In this document: positions 43,844 to 52,795 of the stretch, piece after piece
How positions within the stretch are numbered: position 1 is the stretch's first letter
How the letters are laid out: every line of letters starts with the position of its first letter
NCBI GenBank assembly: GCA_965662545.1
Contig: CBFIHZ010000020.1
Span: forward strand, 1-64,000
DNA from: CPC320 sp002684375
GTDB taxonomy: Bacteria; Pseudomonadota; Alphaproteobacteria; Rhodobacterales; Rhodobacteraceae
Direction of reading: 5' to 3'
DNA: 64,000 nt
Translations under genes and position numbers: made by a program
Notes under the pieces: model-generated
Told to the model about the DNA's origin: nothing
The model's database searches: none
What the model saw: only the letters and a program-made list of their open reading frames with translations

Positions 43844-43877
43844 CAAAATGCCGGGCTCTGAAAGACCCGACATTTTG
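43844..43877. terminator. Terminator hairpin downstream of rne
   Basis: CAAAATG-C-CGGG and CCCG-A-CATTTTG form a stem with one internal mismatch around a ten-base loop. On the minus strand it follows the rne stop by 44 bases and runs into TTTTGTACTTT; on the plus strand it is followed by CTATTTTTA. It may serve rne and tusA in both directions. Confidence 0.6.
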
Positions 43878-43920
43878 CTATTTTTACCCACAGAAACTCC
43901 TGTGCGATTTTTGCTTTGAG

Positions 43921-46900
43921 CTATTTTCCCAAAGACCACCAACCACGCCTTTTAGGCTTGGTTGCTACCTCTGGTTCTGCTGGTTTTGCCGTGACTTCCG
44001 GTTCGGACAGTGCCGGCGCATCCACGGGTGCCACATCCACGGGTGGCGCATCCACGGGTGGCGACGTAATTGGCTGCTCAGGCTGAGGGGCCGGATCGGG
44101 ATGACCCACCAAAGTTTCAACACTACCCTCGGATACTGGCGTGGCACCCTCGGATATTGGTGCACTGATCTCGGGCGGCGTGGCCTGTGGCAGCGTGGCC
44201 TGTGGCGTCACATCGGGCGCGACTTCAGCTACAGCAACAGGCTCGGCCTTTTTGCGCCGACGACGTGGTTTTTTAACCGCTTCTGGCGCAGCGGCCTGCG
44301 CTGCAATTTCGACCTCTGGCTCAGTCGCGCTGGTGTCAGACGTTGGTGTCTCGCCATCCGCCAAACCGACGCTTTCTGCAGCCGTCTCTTCCTTGGCCAT
44401 TTTCTTAGACGCCCGCTTGCGCGGTGTGGCAGTCTTGCGACGAGCTGTTTTTTTAGGCGCTTCGTGCTCAACGGAAGGCTGCACTTCCCCTGCGCTGTCG
44501 CCCGTGATTGTCGTCTCATCAGTCCCTTGGTTGCTCAAGCCACCGTCAGGTGTCTCATTTAAAGCCACACTTGACCGGCCGTCTTGGGCGACATTTGCAG
44601 CATCATTGTCGCTGGACGTGACAGACACTTCCGCATTTTCTGGGGCCGATTGTTCTGTCTCAGATGTAGATTGAGGCGCGGGACTATTTGATATGTCCCC
44701 AGAAGCGGCCGCCTCTGACTGTCCGGCCTCGTCATTATCGACACCGTTGGACTTACGGCGCCGCCGCCGCCGTCTGCGTTTTTTGGGTTTTTGGTCCTCA
44801 CCGGCGACCGTATCCACCGTTTCATTCTCTGCAGTATCTTGTGCTTCTTTCTCAACACTTTCGGATTCGGCATCAATCTCATCCAAAATTGTACTATCTA
44901 CAGACACAACTGCTGCGGACGGCTCAGAGATGACCCGCGTTGCGGTTTTTAGCTTTTCAATGCTGAAGTCAGGACTGACAAGCGCCGCATCGCCTTCAAC
45001 ACGCACAGCCAACCCATAACGGGCCTCTATCTGGCCTATATGTTCGCGTTTTTGGTTCATCAAGAAATTGGCAATCCCGACGGGACATGTCACGACAACC
45101 TCGCGCGATCGACGCCGTACGCCCTCTTCTTCGATCTGCCGTAAAATCGCCAATGCCAAATTATCATCGGACCGGATCAAGCCGGTCCCGTGACAATGCG
45201 GACAGCCTTGCGTTGTGGCCTCTATCATTCCTGGACGCAGCCGCTGGCGACTCATTTCCATCAAGCCAAAGCCGGAAATCCGCCCAACTTGGATACGCGC
45301 GCGGTCTGTTTTCAGTTTGTCTTTGATCCGCTTCTCAACTGAAAGGTTGTTTTTGCGCTCATCCATATCGATAAAATCAATGACAATCAGACCGGCAAGA
45401 TCACGCAACCGCACTTGGCGCGCAACTTCTTCGGCAGCCTCAAGATTTGTTTTTAAAGCGGTGTCCTCGATTGAGCCCTCTTTTGTCGCCCGACCAGAGT
45501 TCACATCCACTGCCACCAATGCCTCGGTGACGCCGATGACGATATAACCGCCAGATTTCAATTGAACGACAGGATTAAACATGCTGTTGAGATAGCTCTC
45601 AACCTGAAAGCGGGCGAACAAAGGCAAAGTGTCTTGATAATTCTTAACATTTTTAGCGTGAGACGGCATGATCATCTTCATGAAGTCTTTGGCGATCCTG
45701 TATCCACGCTCACCCTCGACCAACACCTCATCAATCTCGCGATTGTACAAATCGCGAATTGAGCGCTTGATCAGATCCCCCTCTTCATAGATCTTTGCCG
45801 GAGCGATTGATTTCAGCGTCAACTCACGTATTTGTTCCCAGAGGCGCTGCAGATATTCATAATCGCGTTTTATCTCAGTCTTCGTGCGTTTTGCACCCGC
45901 TGTCCTGACGATCAAGCCTGCCCCTTGCGGAATTTCGATTTCACCGGCAATTTCTTTGAGTTTTTTGCGGTCGACCGCATTGGTGATCTTACGGCTGATA
46001 CCGCCACCACGGGCCGTATTTGGCATTAACACGCAGTACCGCCCTGCAAGGGATAAATACGTCGTTAGTGCAGCGCCTTTATTACCGCGTTCTTCTTTAA
46101 CCACCTGAACCAATAAAATTTGCCGCACCTTGACAACTTCTTGGATCTTATAGCGACGGGCGCGAGGTTTACGCAACGGGCGAATATCTTCTTCGTCGTC
46201 TTCATCCGCGATCGACTCGATGGTCTCATCTTTAGCAGTGGCATCGGCCGCGCGAGACGAGACCGGTTCACCCTCTTGGGTGGCGGAAACTTGTGCCTCA
46301 GTTACGTCTGTCTCATCCGTTTCAGATGCATCCTGCGACGGCGCCGCTTTTATATCGTCAGTCGCTGCCGCAGGTGTGTTTTCGCCGGAGACATCTTCCG
46401 TCTGAACAACACCCTTTTCATCACTGGCCTGCGCAGCTTCATCGTCAGGGGCTTTTTCGCCATCTTGCTCCGCGACCGTCTGCTCGGATATTTGCGGCGC
46501 ATCATCTGCAACGCGTGTGGTTTTAGCGTCAAACGGTCCATGGTACTCAGGGTGTTCAGAAGTTTCTTTTTGCCCAAGCTCACTGACGCTGTGCTCACCG
46601 GTATCAAGATCAATGGTTTCCATACCGTTGATCGTTGTCGAAGGCACCTCTGAAGTTGCCACCGCATCTTCTGATTTCACCGCCGCCGCCTTGCTGCGAG
46701 ACCGGTTGCGTGACCATGAGCGCGCTTTTGGTTTGGGCTTGTCATCCTCGTCGTCACGGGCCTTTTGCGCTTCGGCATAGGCGCGCTCTTCTTCCATCAG
46801 CGCTTCTCGGTCGGCCACAGGGATCTGATAATAATCCGGGTGAATCTCCGAGAACGCTAGGAATCCGTGTCGGTTACCGCCATATTCAACGAACGCCGCT

Positions 46901-47064
46901 TGCAGCGACGGTTCTACCCGGGTAACTTTTGCGAGGTAAATATTGCCAGCAAGCTGGCGTTTTGCGTCTGACTCAAAATCGAATTCCTCGACTTTGGTTC
47001 CATCCACCACCACAACCCGAGTCTCTTCGGTGTGGGTGGCATCGATAAGCATTTTTTTAGCCAT
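43921..47064 (-). CDS. rne: Ribonuclease E
   Basis: This is the central endoribonuclease of mRNA decay and rRNA processing. It has about 1047 residues. The N-terminal S1 domain (AGNIYLAKVTRVEPSLQAAFV) is split by an acidic insert of about 200 residues, known in alphaproteobacterial RNase E. The catalytic core includes KILKVR-like and DFIDMDERKN segments carrying the metal-binding Asp, and the zinc-link CPHCHG. The C-terminal 350 residues are disordered, with an arginine-rich stretch (KKRRRRRRRRKS) likely to bind RNA, and short repeats near the end. The start at ATG 47064 follows the family start (MAKKMLIDATH). A terminator follows. Confidence 0.95.
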   Translation of the reverse strand: MAKKMLIDATHTEETRVVVVDGTKVEEFDFESDAKRQLAGNIYLAKVTRVEPSLQAAFVEYGGNRHGFLAFSEIHPDYYQIPVADREALMEEERAYAEAQKARDDEDDKPKPKARSWSRNRSRSKAAAVKSEDAVATSEVPSTTINGMETIDLDTGEHSVSELGQKETSEHPEYHGPFDAKTTRVADDAPQISEQTVAEQDGEKAPDDEAAQASDEKGVVQTEDVSGENTPAAATDDIKAAPSQDASETDETDVTEAQVSATQEGEPVSSRAADATAKDETIESIADEDDEEDIRPLRKPRARRYKIQEVVKVRQILLVQVVKEERGNKGAALTTYLSLAGRYCVLMPNTARGGGISRKITNAVDRKKLKEIAGEIEIPQGAGLIVRTAGAKRTKTEIKRDYEYLQRLWEQIRELTLKSIAPAKIYEEGDLIKRSIRDLYNREIDEVLVEGERGYRIAKDFMKMIMPSHAKNVKNYQDTLPLFARFQVESYLNSMFNPVVQLKSGGYIVIGVTEALVAVDVNSGRATKEGSIEDTALKTNLEAAEEVARQVRLRDLAGLIVIDFIDMDERKNNLSVEKRIKDKLKTDRARIQVGRISGFGLMEMSRQRLRPGMIEATTQGCPHCHGTGLIRSDDNLALAILRQIEEEGVRRRSREVVVTCPVGIANFLMNQKREHIGQIEARYGLAVRVEGDAALVSPDFSIEKLKTATRVISEPSAAVVSVDSTILDEIDAESESVEKEAQDTAENETVDTVAGEDQKPKKRRRRRRRRKSNGVDNDEAGQSEAAASGDISNSPAPQSTSETEQSAPENAEVSVTSSDNDAANVAQDGRSSVALNETPDGGLSNQGTDETTITGDSAGEVQPSVEHEAPKKTARRKTATPRKRASKKMAKEETAAESVGLADGETPTSDTSATEPEVEIAAQAAAPEAVKKPRRRRKKAEPVAVAEVAPDVTPQATLPQATPPEISAPISEGATPVSEGSVETLVGHPDPAPQPEQPITSPPVDAPPVDVAPVDAPALSEPEVTAKPAEPEVATKPKRRGWWSLGK
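44018..44062. repeat. 15-bp tandem repeat in the rne 3' end (three copies)
   Basis: GCATCCACGGGTGCC, ACATCCACGGGTGGC and GCATCCACGGGTGGC follow each other without a gap. Read in rne they encode VDAPP/VDVAP/VDAPA repeats. The period keeps the reading frame. Confidence 0.85.
44126..44164. repeat. 21-bp imperfect repeat in the rne 3' end (two copies)
   Basis: CCCTCGGATACTGGCGTGGCA is followed directly by CCCTCGGATATTGGTGCA, a second copy trimmed and diverged at its end. It encodes the ISEGATP/VSEG pattern of the RNase E tail. Confidence 0.7.
44178..44207. repeat. 15-bp tandem repeat in the rne 3' end (two copies)
   Basis: GCGTGGCCTGTGGCA and GCGTGGCCTGTGGCG are adjacent 15-base copies encoding ATLPQ/ATPPE-type units in the disordered tail. 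Confidence 0.75.
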
Positions 47065-47529
47065 TTTATCCGTATGCACCTCGGCAAATCAGCTATTCCA
47101 AAAGGTATAAACTGACGCGGAGGGTGTCTTGTAAGGGGGATGTACAACGCGTGACAGAGCTGGCCCCAAAAGACCTGTGCCCGTTTTCTCAATCGTCTCG
47201 CGCGTTTCATCGCGTTTTTTCTCCGACAGAGGCGAGTTTGATCAACACTCTGTCCGTTTTACGCTCATCGCAACTGCGATCTGAGCAATTCTGGTGACCC
47301 GAGGGCCCACTTTTTATGATCTTCGACGCAGCGAAAAGCTCAACTGGCGCCCAATACATAGAAACTGTCATGCCTGACCCGAACAAACAGATCATGGCGT
47401 ATGTTTATATACATACGTCTTCAGGCAGGGGAATTACAATGGTCAATTATGTATAGTTAAAAAAAGGATCATTGAAATGAACCCTTGGGGCGGGATGGTG
47501 ACGCGCCGCTGCGCCACCATTTGCGGTCA
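47065..47529. other. 465-base gap upstream of rne
   Basis: This gap lies between the start of rne and the end of the dehydrogenase gene, both on the minus strand. It probably contains the rne promoter and a long 5' leader. I see no supported ORF. An inverted repeat lies at 47398-47417. A GC-rich imperfect hairpin lies just after the dehydrogenase stop (about 47500-47522), without a clear T-run. Confidence 0.5.
47398..47417. repeat. Inverted repeat CGTATGT-N6-ACATACG
   Basis: Two perfect seven-base arms are separated by TTATAT. The site lies about 335 bases upstream of the rne start. It has the form of a regulator-binding palindrome, but no factor can be named. Confidence 0.4.
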
Positions 47530-48405
47530 TCAGCCGTCAAGTGCCTTCAACCGCTTGATCAGGCTCGAAGTGTCCCAACGCCCACCGCCGATATTTTGCA
47601 CATCTTTATAAAATTGATCCACAAGAGCAGTCACTGGCAAGCTGGCACCGGTCTCATCTGCTGCAGCCAGACAAATCCCCAGATCTTTACGCATCAAATC
47701 TACGGCAAACCCATGCTCGAAATGATCGTCTAGCATGGTTTGATAGCGATTGGACATCTGCCAGCTTCCAGCAGCCCCTTGACTGATCACCTCGACGACA
47801 GCCGCACCATCAAGACCGGCCTTATCAGCAAAATGCAACGCTTCAGACAGCCCTTGTACTAAGCCCGCAATGGCAATCTGATTGCACATTTTGGTCATTT
47901 GTCCCGCACCGCTGGGCCCGATCAGCCGGCAGATCCGCGCATAGGCGCCGATCACCGGTTCGGCGGCGGCATAAGCGGCCGCATCACCGCCACACATCAC
48001 CGACAATACACCATTTTCGGCTCCGGCCTGACCACCCGAAATTGGCGCATCGATAAATTTTCCACCCCTCGCGCCCCATTGACCGGCAAGTTCTTTTGTA
48101 ACTTGCGCAGACACCGTGGTGTGATCCACAAAAACTGCGCCGGGATCCATGGCAGAGAACGCACCGTTCTCACCAAGACAGACCGACCGCAGGTCATCAT
48201 CATTGCCCACACAGGCCATCACAAAATCAGCCCCAGTTGCCGCAGCGGCCGGCGTCGCAGCTTGCGCACCGTTGTGATCTCTGACCCAATTGTCCGCTTT
48301 GGCCTGAGTGCGGTTATAAACCGTCACCTGATGCCCGTGGGTCTGCAGATGTCCCGCCATCGGATAGCCCATTACGCCAAGGCCTAAAAAACCTATTTTA
48401 GCCAT
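47530..48405 (-). CDS. NAD(P)-dependent beta-hydroxyacid dehydrogenase (3-hydroxyisobutyrate dehydrogenase type)
   Basis: This is a 291-residue oxidoreductase. It has an N-terminal Rossmann fold with IGFLGLGVMGYPMAGHL (residues 4-20), the family motif FIDAPISGGQAGAENG with the substrate-binding loop, and the catalytic lysine in GQMTKMCNQ (about residue 170). The cofactor loop reads NRTQAKADN, where Arg after Asn favours NADP. Candidates are 3-hydroxyisobutyrate, tartronate semialdehyde or glyoxylate-type substrates; no neighbour decides. GGGA lies before the ATG at 48405. Confidence 0.9.
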   Translation of the reverse strand: MAKIGFLGLGVMGYPMAGHLQTHGHQVTVYNRTQAKADNWVRDHNGAQAATPAAAATGADFVMACVGNDDDLRSVCLGENGAFSAMDPGAVFVDHTTVSAQVTKELAGQWGARGGKFIDAPISGGQAGAENGVLSVMCGGDAAAYAAAEPVIGAYARICRLIGPSGAGQMTKMCNQIAIAGLVQGLSEALHFADKAGLDGAAVVEVISQGAAGSWQMSNRYQTMLDDHFEHGFAVDLMRKDLGICLAAADETGASLPVTALVDQFYKDVQNIGGGRWDTSSLIKRLKALDG

Positions 48406-48500
48406 TTCATTTTCCCTTTATTGTGGTGCATTTCGACTTGCGCCCTGTTGCGCATTCCCCGCGACACACTGTAGTGAATATAATAAAAAGGTGAAGGCAT

Positions 48501-50987
48501 ATGCGTCTGGTTTTCCGAGGCTTGTTTGGTGTGACAACCGCGTTGCTGGTGCTCGCAGTGCTTGGCACGGCCATAGTTTATTATCTGGCAGCCAAATCGC
48601 TGCCAACGTATGACAAGTCTCTCTCTGTGGCCAATTTATCGGCGCCATTGGACATCATCCGTGACAATGTCAATATTCCAAATATCGCTGGATCCAATGA
48701 TCCTGATGTATTTTTTGGCCTCGGCTATGCGCACGCGCAGGACAGGCTTTGGCAAATGACCATGCTGCGCCGCAAAGCCCAAGGAAGGTTGTCGGAAGTT
48801 TACGGAACACAAACCGTGCAGGCAGATATATTTATGCGGCGGCTCGACCTCCAAGCGCTGTCGGTTCAGTCGCTTTCCGCGCTACCACCCAACGCGCTCG
48901 CCGCGCTTGAGGGCTATGCCGCCGGGGTCAACGCCCGTCTGGCTGAAATTGATAAAGGCGCGTTGGGCCGTGGTGCACCCGAGTTGTTTTTGTTCAATGC
49001 CCCGATAAGTTTTTGGCAGCCTGCAGATTCGATTGCGATTCTCAAGATGTTGGCGACACAGTTTTCAGGCCATATGGATGCCGAAATAATACGTGCAAAA
49101 GTCACGCTTGCACTCGAAGATCCCGCACGATTATCCGATATTTTCCCTGCAAGCCCGGGGCAACCAGTCACTAATTTGCCTGATTATGCCTCGCTGTTTG
49201 ACCCGCCAATACAATTTGATCTGAGAACAGAAACCAGCCTTGCGGATATAAACGCTGTGATCGCGCCACGCACCATGGCCGGGGCATCGAATGTATGGGC
49301 TGCCGATGCAAGCCGCGCCGCTTCGGATGGGGCGCTTCTGGCCAACGACCCACATTTGATGTTTACCGCCCCAACATTGTGGTATCTTGCGGGTCTTAAA
49401 TTGGACAGCGGAGCCATTGTCGGAGGCACTATACCCGGACTGCCTGCAATGTTTGTCGGGCGCAGCGCGTCGCTGGGCTGGGGGGTGACCGCATCCTATC
49501 TGGACGATCTGGATCTATATATCGAAAAACTCAATCCTGACGATCCGGACCAATATCTTACTCCAAACGGATTTCGCACATTTCAAACGCGCGAATCAGT
49601 GATTCAGATAAAAAATGCAGACCCAATCACAATCACTCTGCGGTGGACGGAAAACGGCCCGGTCATCCCCTCACAGTACAAACCTTTGAAAAGTATTACG
49701 CCCGAGGGACATGTCGTCTCACTGCGCATGACAGCTTTAAGCCCAAACGACACAACCCTTGGCGCTGCCTTGGCGATGATGCGGGCCCAAAACAACGCTG
49801 AGGCGATACAAAGCGCCAAAGATTACATCGCTCCGTCCTGGAATTTAACTCTGACTGACGCCCGCGGTATCGCATTGAAAACAATTGGTGCCATGCCCCG
49901 ACGCGAACCGGGCCATCAAAGCCAAGGCAGGATGCCCTCACCCGGCTGGATTGCCGAAAACCGTTGGACTGGGCGCCTACCCTATCGCGATAACCCCGAA
50001 TTCATCAACCCCGCGAGCGGTTTATTGGGCAATACCAACAACAAACTGATCGACCGACCATTTCCCCGCCATATGTCGTTTGATTGGGGCGACAGCCAAC
50101 GTATCAAACGCTGGCAAAAGCTGATGACCACACGCAAGGTCCACAGTCGGGACAGTTTCATTGAGGCCCAACTTGACACAGTCAGTTTTACCGCACGCTC
50201 TCTGCTGCCATTAATCGGTGCCGAATTATGGTTCAGCAGCGAGACCGCAACCGGAAGCACAGCCGAAAAGCGGCGCAAAAAAGCGCTGGATATGTTGGCC
50301 CGCTGGAATGGCGAGATGAACGAACATCTGCCGGAGCCGCTGTTATATTCGGCCTGGGTAAAAGCGCTGCAAACCCGCCTTATTCAAGACGAGTTGGGCC
50401 CGTTGGAAACAAGCTTCCGACACGTGGAACCGCTGTTTATTGAACGTGTATTTCGTAATTTGGACGGTGCAGAAATCTGGTGTGACGTCAAACAGAGCAG
50501 CCGAATCGAAACCTGTGCTGAGATGTCCCAACTGGCGCTGGACGACGCGCTTGTCTGGATTGCCAAAACCTGGGGACGGTCTCTGGAAGGATTGCGCTGG
50601 GGTGATGCACATCAGGCCACGCATGACCATCCCGCCTTGGGCAACAATCTCTTGCTTAAGTATTTTGTGAATATCCGCCAATCCACAAGCGGCGGCGACA
50701 ATACGCTGATGCGCGGCCGTGTACGCGGCAGCGGGCCAAAACCGTTTGAAAACGTCCATGGCGCAGGCTATCGCGGGGTCTATGATTTCGCCGACCCTAA
50801 CAGTTCGGTGTTCATAACCTCCACAGGTCAATCCGGCCATTTCCTGTCGCCGCATTATGACGATCTGGGACAATTATGGCGACGCGGCGAATATGTACCG
50901 ATGACGCTGGATCTGGATCTGGTCCGCGCCGCGTCAGTTGGGATAACCCGACTGCTGCCAAGTCAGCCAAAACCCACCCCGAACTAG
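48501..50987 (+). CDS. Penicillin acylase family protein, membrane-anchored
   Basis: This is an 828-residue Ntn-hydrolase precursor. The N-terminus has a hydrophobic anchor (residues 7-30) rather than a clearly cleaved signal. The alpha segment is followed by a linker and the autocatalytic serine S263 in MAGASNVWAADA, which becomes the new N-terminus of the beta chain. NDPHLMFTAPTLWYLAGL and the Asn of GNTNNKL fit the family. Members cleave penicillin, N-acyl-homoserine lactones or other amides; the substrate cannot be told. It is divergent from the dehydrogenase gene, with AAGGTGAAGG before ATG 48501. Confidence 0.92.
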   Translation: MRLVFRGLFGVTTALLVLAVLGTAIVYYLAAKSLPTYDKSLSVANLSAPLDIIRDNVNIPNIAGSNDPDVFFGLGYAHAQDRLWQMTMLRRKAQGRLSEVYGTQTVQADIFMRRLDLQALSVQSLSALPPNALAALEGYAAGVNARLAEIDKGALGRGAPELFLFNAPISFWQPADSIAILKMLATQFSGHMDAEIIRAKVTLALEDPARLSDIFPASPGQPVTNLPDYASLFDPPIQFDLRTETSLADINAVIAPRTMAGASNVWAADASRAASDGALLANDPHLMFTAPTLWYLAGLKLDSGAIVGGTIPGLPAMFVGRSASLGWGVTASYLDDLDLYIEKLNPDDPDQYLTPNGFRTFQTRESVIQIKNADPITITLRWTENGPVIPSQYKPLKSITPEGHVVSLRMTALSPNDTTLGAALAMMRAQNNAEAIQSAKDYIAPSWNLTLTDARGIALKTIGAMPRREPGHQSQGRMPSPGWIAENRWTGRLPYRDNPEFINPASGLLGNTNNKLIDRPFPRHMSFDWGDSQRIKRWQKLMTTRKVHSRDSFIEAQLDTVSFTARSLLPLIGAELWFSSETATGSTAEKRRKKALDMLARWNGEMNEHLPEPLLYSAWVKALQTRLIQDELGPLETSFRHVEPLFIERVFRNLDGAEIWCDVKQSSRIETCAEMSQLALDDALVWIAKTWGRSLEGLRWGDAHQATHDHPALGNNLLLKYFVNIRQSTSGGDNTLMRGRVRGSGPKPFENVHGAGYRGVYDFADPNSSVFITSTGQSGHFLSPHYDDLGQLWRRGEYVPMTLDLDLVRAASVGITRLLPSQPKPTPN

Positions 50988-51155
50988 GACGCAAAACTCA
51001 CAGATGCACATCCCTGATCGCGCGACATCTTTTCCGAGATTTTGCAAACACACATAACCAGTTGGGCCGCCGCTGAAAACAAACCGCCAGGACAGAACCC
51101 GAACCGACCTAAGGCCCTCTGAGACGCCCAATCAAAAAGGCCTTGTTCCGAGCCA

Positions 51156-52427
51156 TTACAGATCGTTGAACTGCTTTTCTTGTTTGGCGGTCCAAGTGAC
51201 TGTCATTTCAAACCCGGTATCGCTTTGGCTTTCGCTGTCGACCAAATCCTGTGCAAACAGCCAGGCGCGTTGCTTGCCTTGGGCAAACGTTAACGATAGC
51301 CGGCTTGTGTGAGAGGTCTCGCGCAAGGTCTTATCCAGAACCGCAAGCAAATCCTCCAGCCCCTCGCCAGTTAGCGCAGAGAGCGTTAAAACCCCATCAT
51401 CACGATCAGCGCGGGTCCGCGTCGCCTCGGCGCTGTCGGGCGGCATTTGATCGATTTTGTTCCAAATCTCAAGCTGCACGGTTTCTTTACGAACCCCCAA
51501 ACCTTCGAGGATTACCCGCACATCATGCGCCTGATCTTCCGTAACCTCATGCGATATATCACGCACATGCAAGATTACATCTGCGGCAAGCACCTCTTCC
51601 AATGTGGCGCGAAAAGCCGCCACAAGTTCCGTAGGCAGATCCGAAATAAACCCGACAGTATCCGACAAAATAATGTCGAGACCATTGTCCAGATTGACCG
51701 CGCGCATGGTGGGGTCAAGCGTGGCAAACAACATATCTTTGGCCATCACATCAGCGCCCGTCAGCCGGTTGAACAAAGTGGATTTTCCAGCATTGGTATA
51801 ACCAACCAGCGCCACGATTGGATAGGGCACTTTTGCCCGAGAGGCCCGGTGCAAGGCGCGGGTTTTGACGACTTTGTCCAACTGGCGCCGCAAACGTACC
51901 AATTGATCATCAATCGCCCGCCGGTCAGCTTCGATTTGGGTTTCCCCCGGCCCTCCCACAAAGCCCAATCCCCCGCGCTGACGCTCAAGGTGGGTCCAGG
52001 CCCGTACCAAACGGGTCCGTTGATAGCTAAGCGCGGCCATCTCAACCTGCAAAACCCCCTCGCGGGTGGCCGCGCGGTCTGAGAATATCTCAAGGATCAG
52101 ACCTGTCCGGTCGAGCAGCTTTACGTTCCATTCCTTTTCAAGGTTGCGCTGTTGCACCGGCGTGACATTTGCATTGATCAAGACCAACTCAACGTCATTT
52201 TCGGAAAACCGCGCTTTCAGTTCTTGGATCTTGCCAGAGCCAAACATCGTCCCTGCCCGGGTTTTGGGCAGTGGTACAATTTCACCACCACAGACCTCAA
52301 TGTTGGCCAACGCCCCGGCGAGCGAAATTGCTTCGGCCAAGGCCGGCTCCGGGTTTCTGCGACCGCGGTCAGATTTAAGGTCTGGGTGCAAGACCCAGGC
52401 CCGGGTAAAAACCGGGTCGTGCTCCAT
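51156..52427 (-). CDS. hflX: GTPase HflX
   Basis: This is a ribosome-splitting GTPase of about 423 residues. An N-terminal HflX domain contains RAGTMFGSGKIQELK and GGLGFVGGPGETQIEADRR. The G domain has ALVGYTNAGKSTLFNRLTG (G1), LFATLDPTMR (G2), LSDTVGFISDLPTELV (G3) and WNKID (G4). ATG 52427 shares one base with the hfq stop (TGATG), so hflX is coupled to hfq, as is usual. Confidence 0.96.
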   Translation of the reverse strand: MEHDPVFTRAWVLHPDLKSDRGRRNPEPALAEAISLAGALANIEVCGGEIVPLPKTRAGTMFGSGKIQELKARFSENDVELVLINANVTPVQQRNLEKEWNVKLLDRTGLILEIFSDRAATREGVLQVEMAALSYQRTRLVRAWTHLERQRGGLGFVGGPGETQIEADRRAIDDQLVRLRRQLDKVVKTRALHRASRAKVPYPIVALVGYTNAGKSTLFNRLTGADVMAKDMLFATLDPTMRAVNLDNGLDIILSDTVGFISDLPTELVAAFRATLEEVLAADVILHVRDISHEVTEDQAHDVRVILEGLGVRKETVQLEIWNKIDQMPPDSAEATRTRADRDDGVLTLSALTGEGLEDLLAVLDKTLRETSHTSRLSLTFAQGKQRAWLFAQDLVDSESQSDTGFEMTVTWTAKQEKQFNDL

Positions 52428-52666
52428 CAATTGGCGTCTTCACCTTCATATAAACTGATCGGTTGCGAGGGCATGATGGTAGAGATAGCATGTTTATAGA
52501 CCAGTTGAGATTGACCATCACGGCGCAGCAGCACGCAAAAATTATCAAACCAGGTAATCACACCTTGCAACTTTACGCCGTTAATCAAGAAGACTGTGAC
52601 GGGGACTTTGGTCTTGCGAACGTGGTTTAAAAACGCGTCCTGCAGGTTTTGTCGATCTGTCGCCAT
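52427..52666 (-). CDS. hfq: RNA chaperone Hfq
   Basis: This is a hexameric Sm-like protein that pairs small RNAs with mRNAs. The 79-residue protein contains the Sm1 motif (VFLINGVKLQGVITWFDNFCVLL) and the Sm2 motif with LVYKHAISTIMPS. It lacks the long C-terminal tail of enterobacterial Hfq, as is normal for alphaproteobacteria. It lies between trkH and hflX; its promoter is probably in the 129 bases upstream. The candidate small RNAs after livM would be possible clients. Confidence 0.97.
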   Translation of the reverse strand: MATDRQNLQDAFLNHVRKTKVPVTVFLINGVKLQGVITWFDNFCVLLRRDGQSQLVYKHAISTIMPSQPISLYEGEDAN

Positions 52667-52795
52667 GGGTTTTGCCTTTATTATTATTTTCAGGCGCCGA
52701 AATTGACACCCTCACCACACAGGCATTATGTGACCTGTGCGAAGGAGTTTCCAGCCAAAAAATTAAATCACATACAACTTCGTACAAAATACCAG

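Noticed and set aside
44141..44674. 177-codon plus-strand frame over the rne tail
   Set aside because: It arises because the low-complexity tail has few stops in the opposite strand; its residues are just the complement of the repeats.
47477..47611. 44-codon frame (MNPWGGMVTRRCATICG...) with AAGGA upstream
   Set aside because: Two-thirds of it is antisense to the dehydrogenase gene and the composition looks like a shadow; no support beyond the ribosome-like site.
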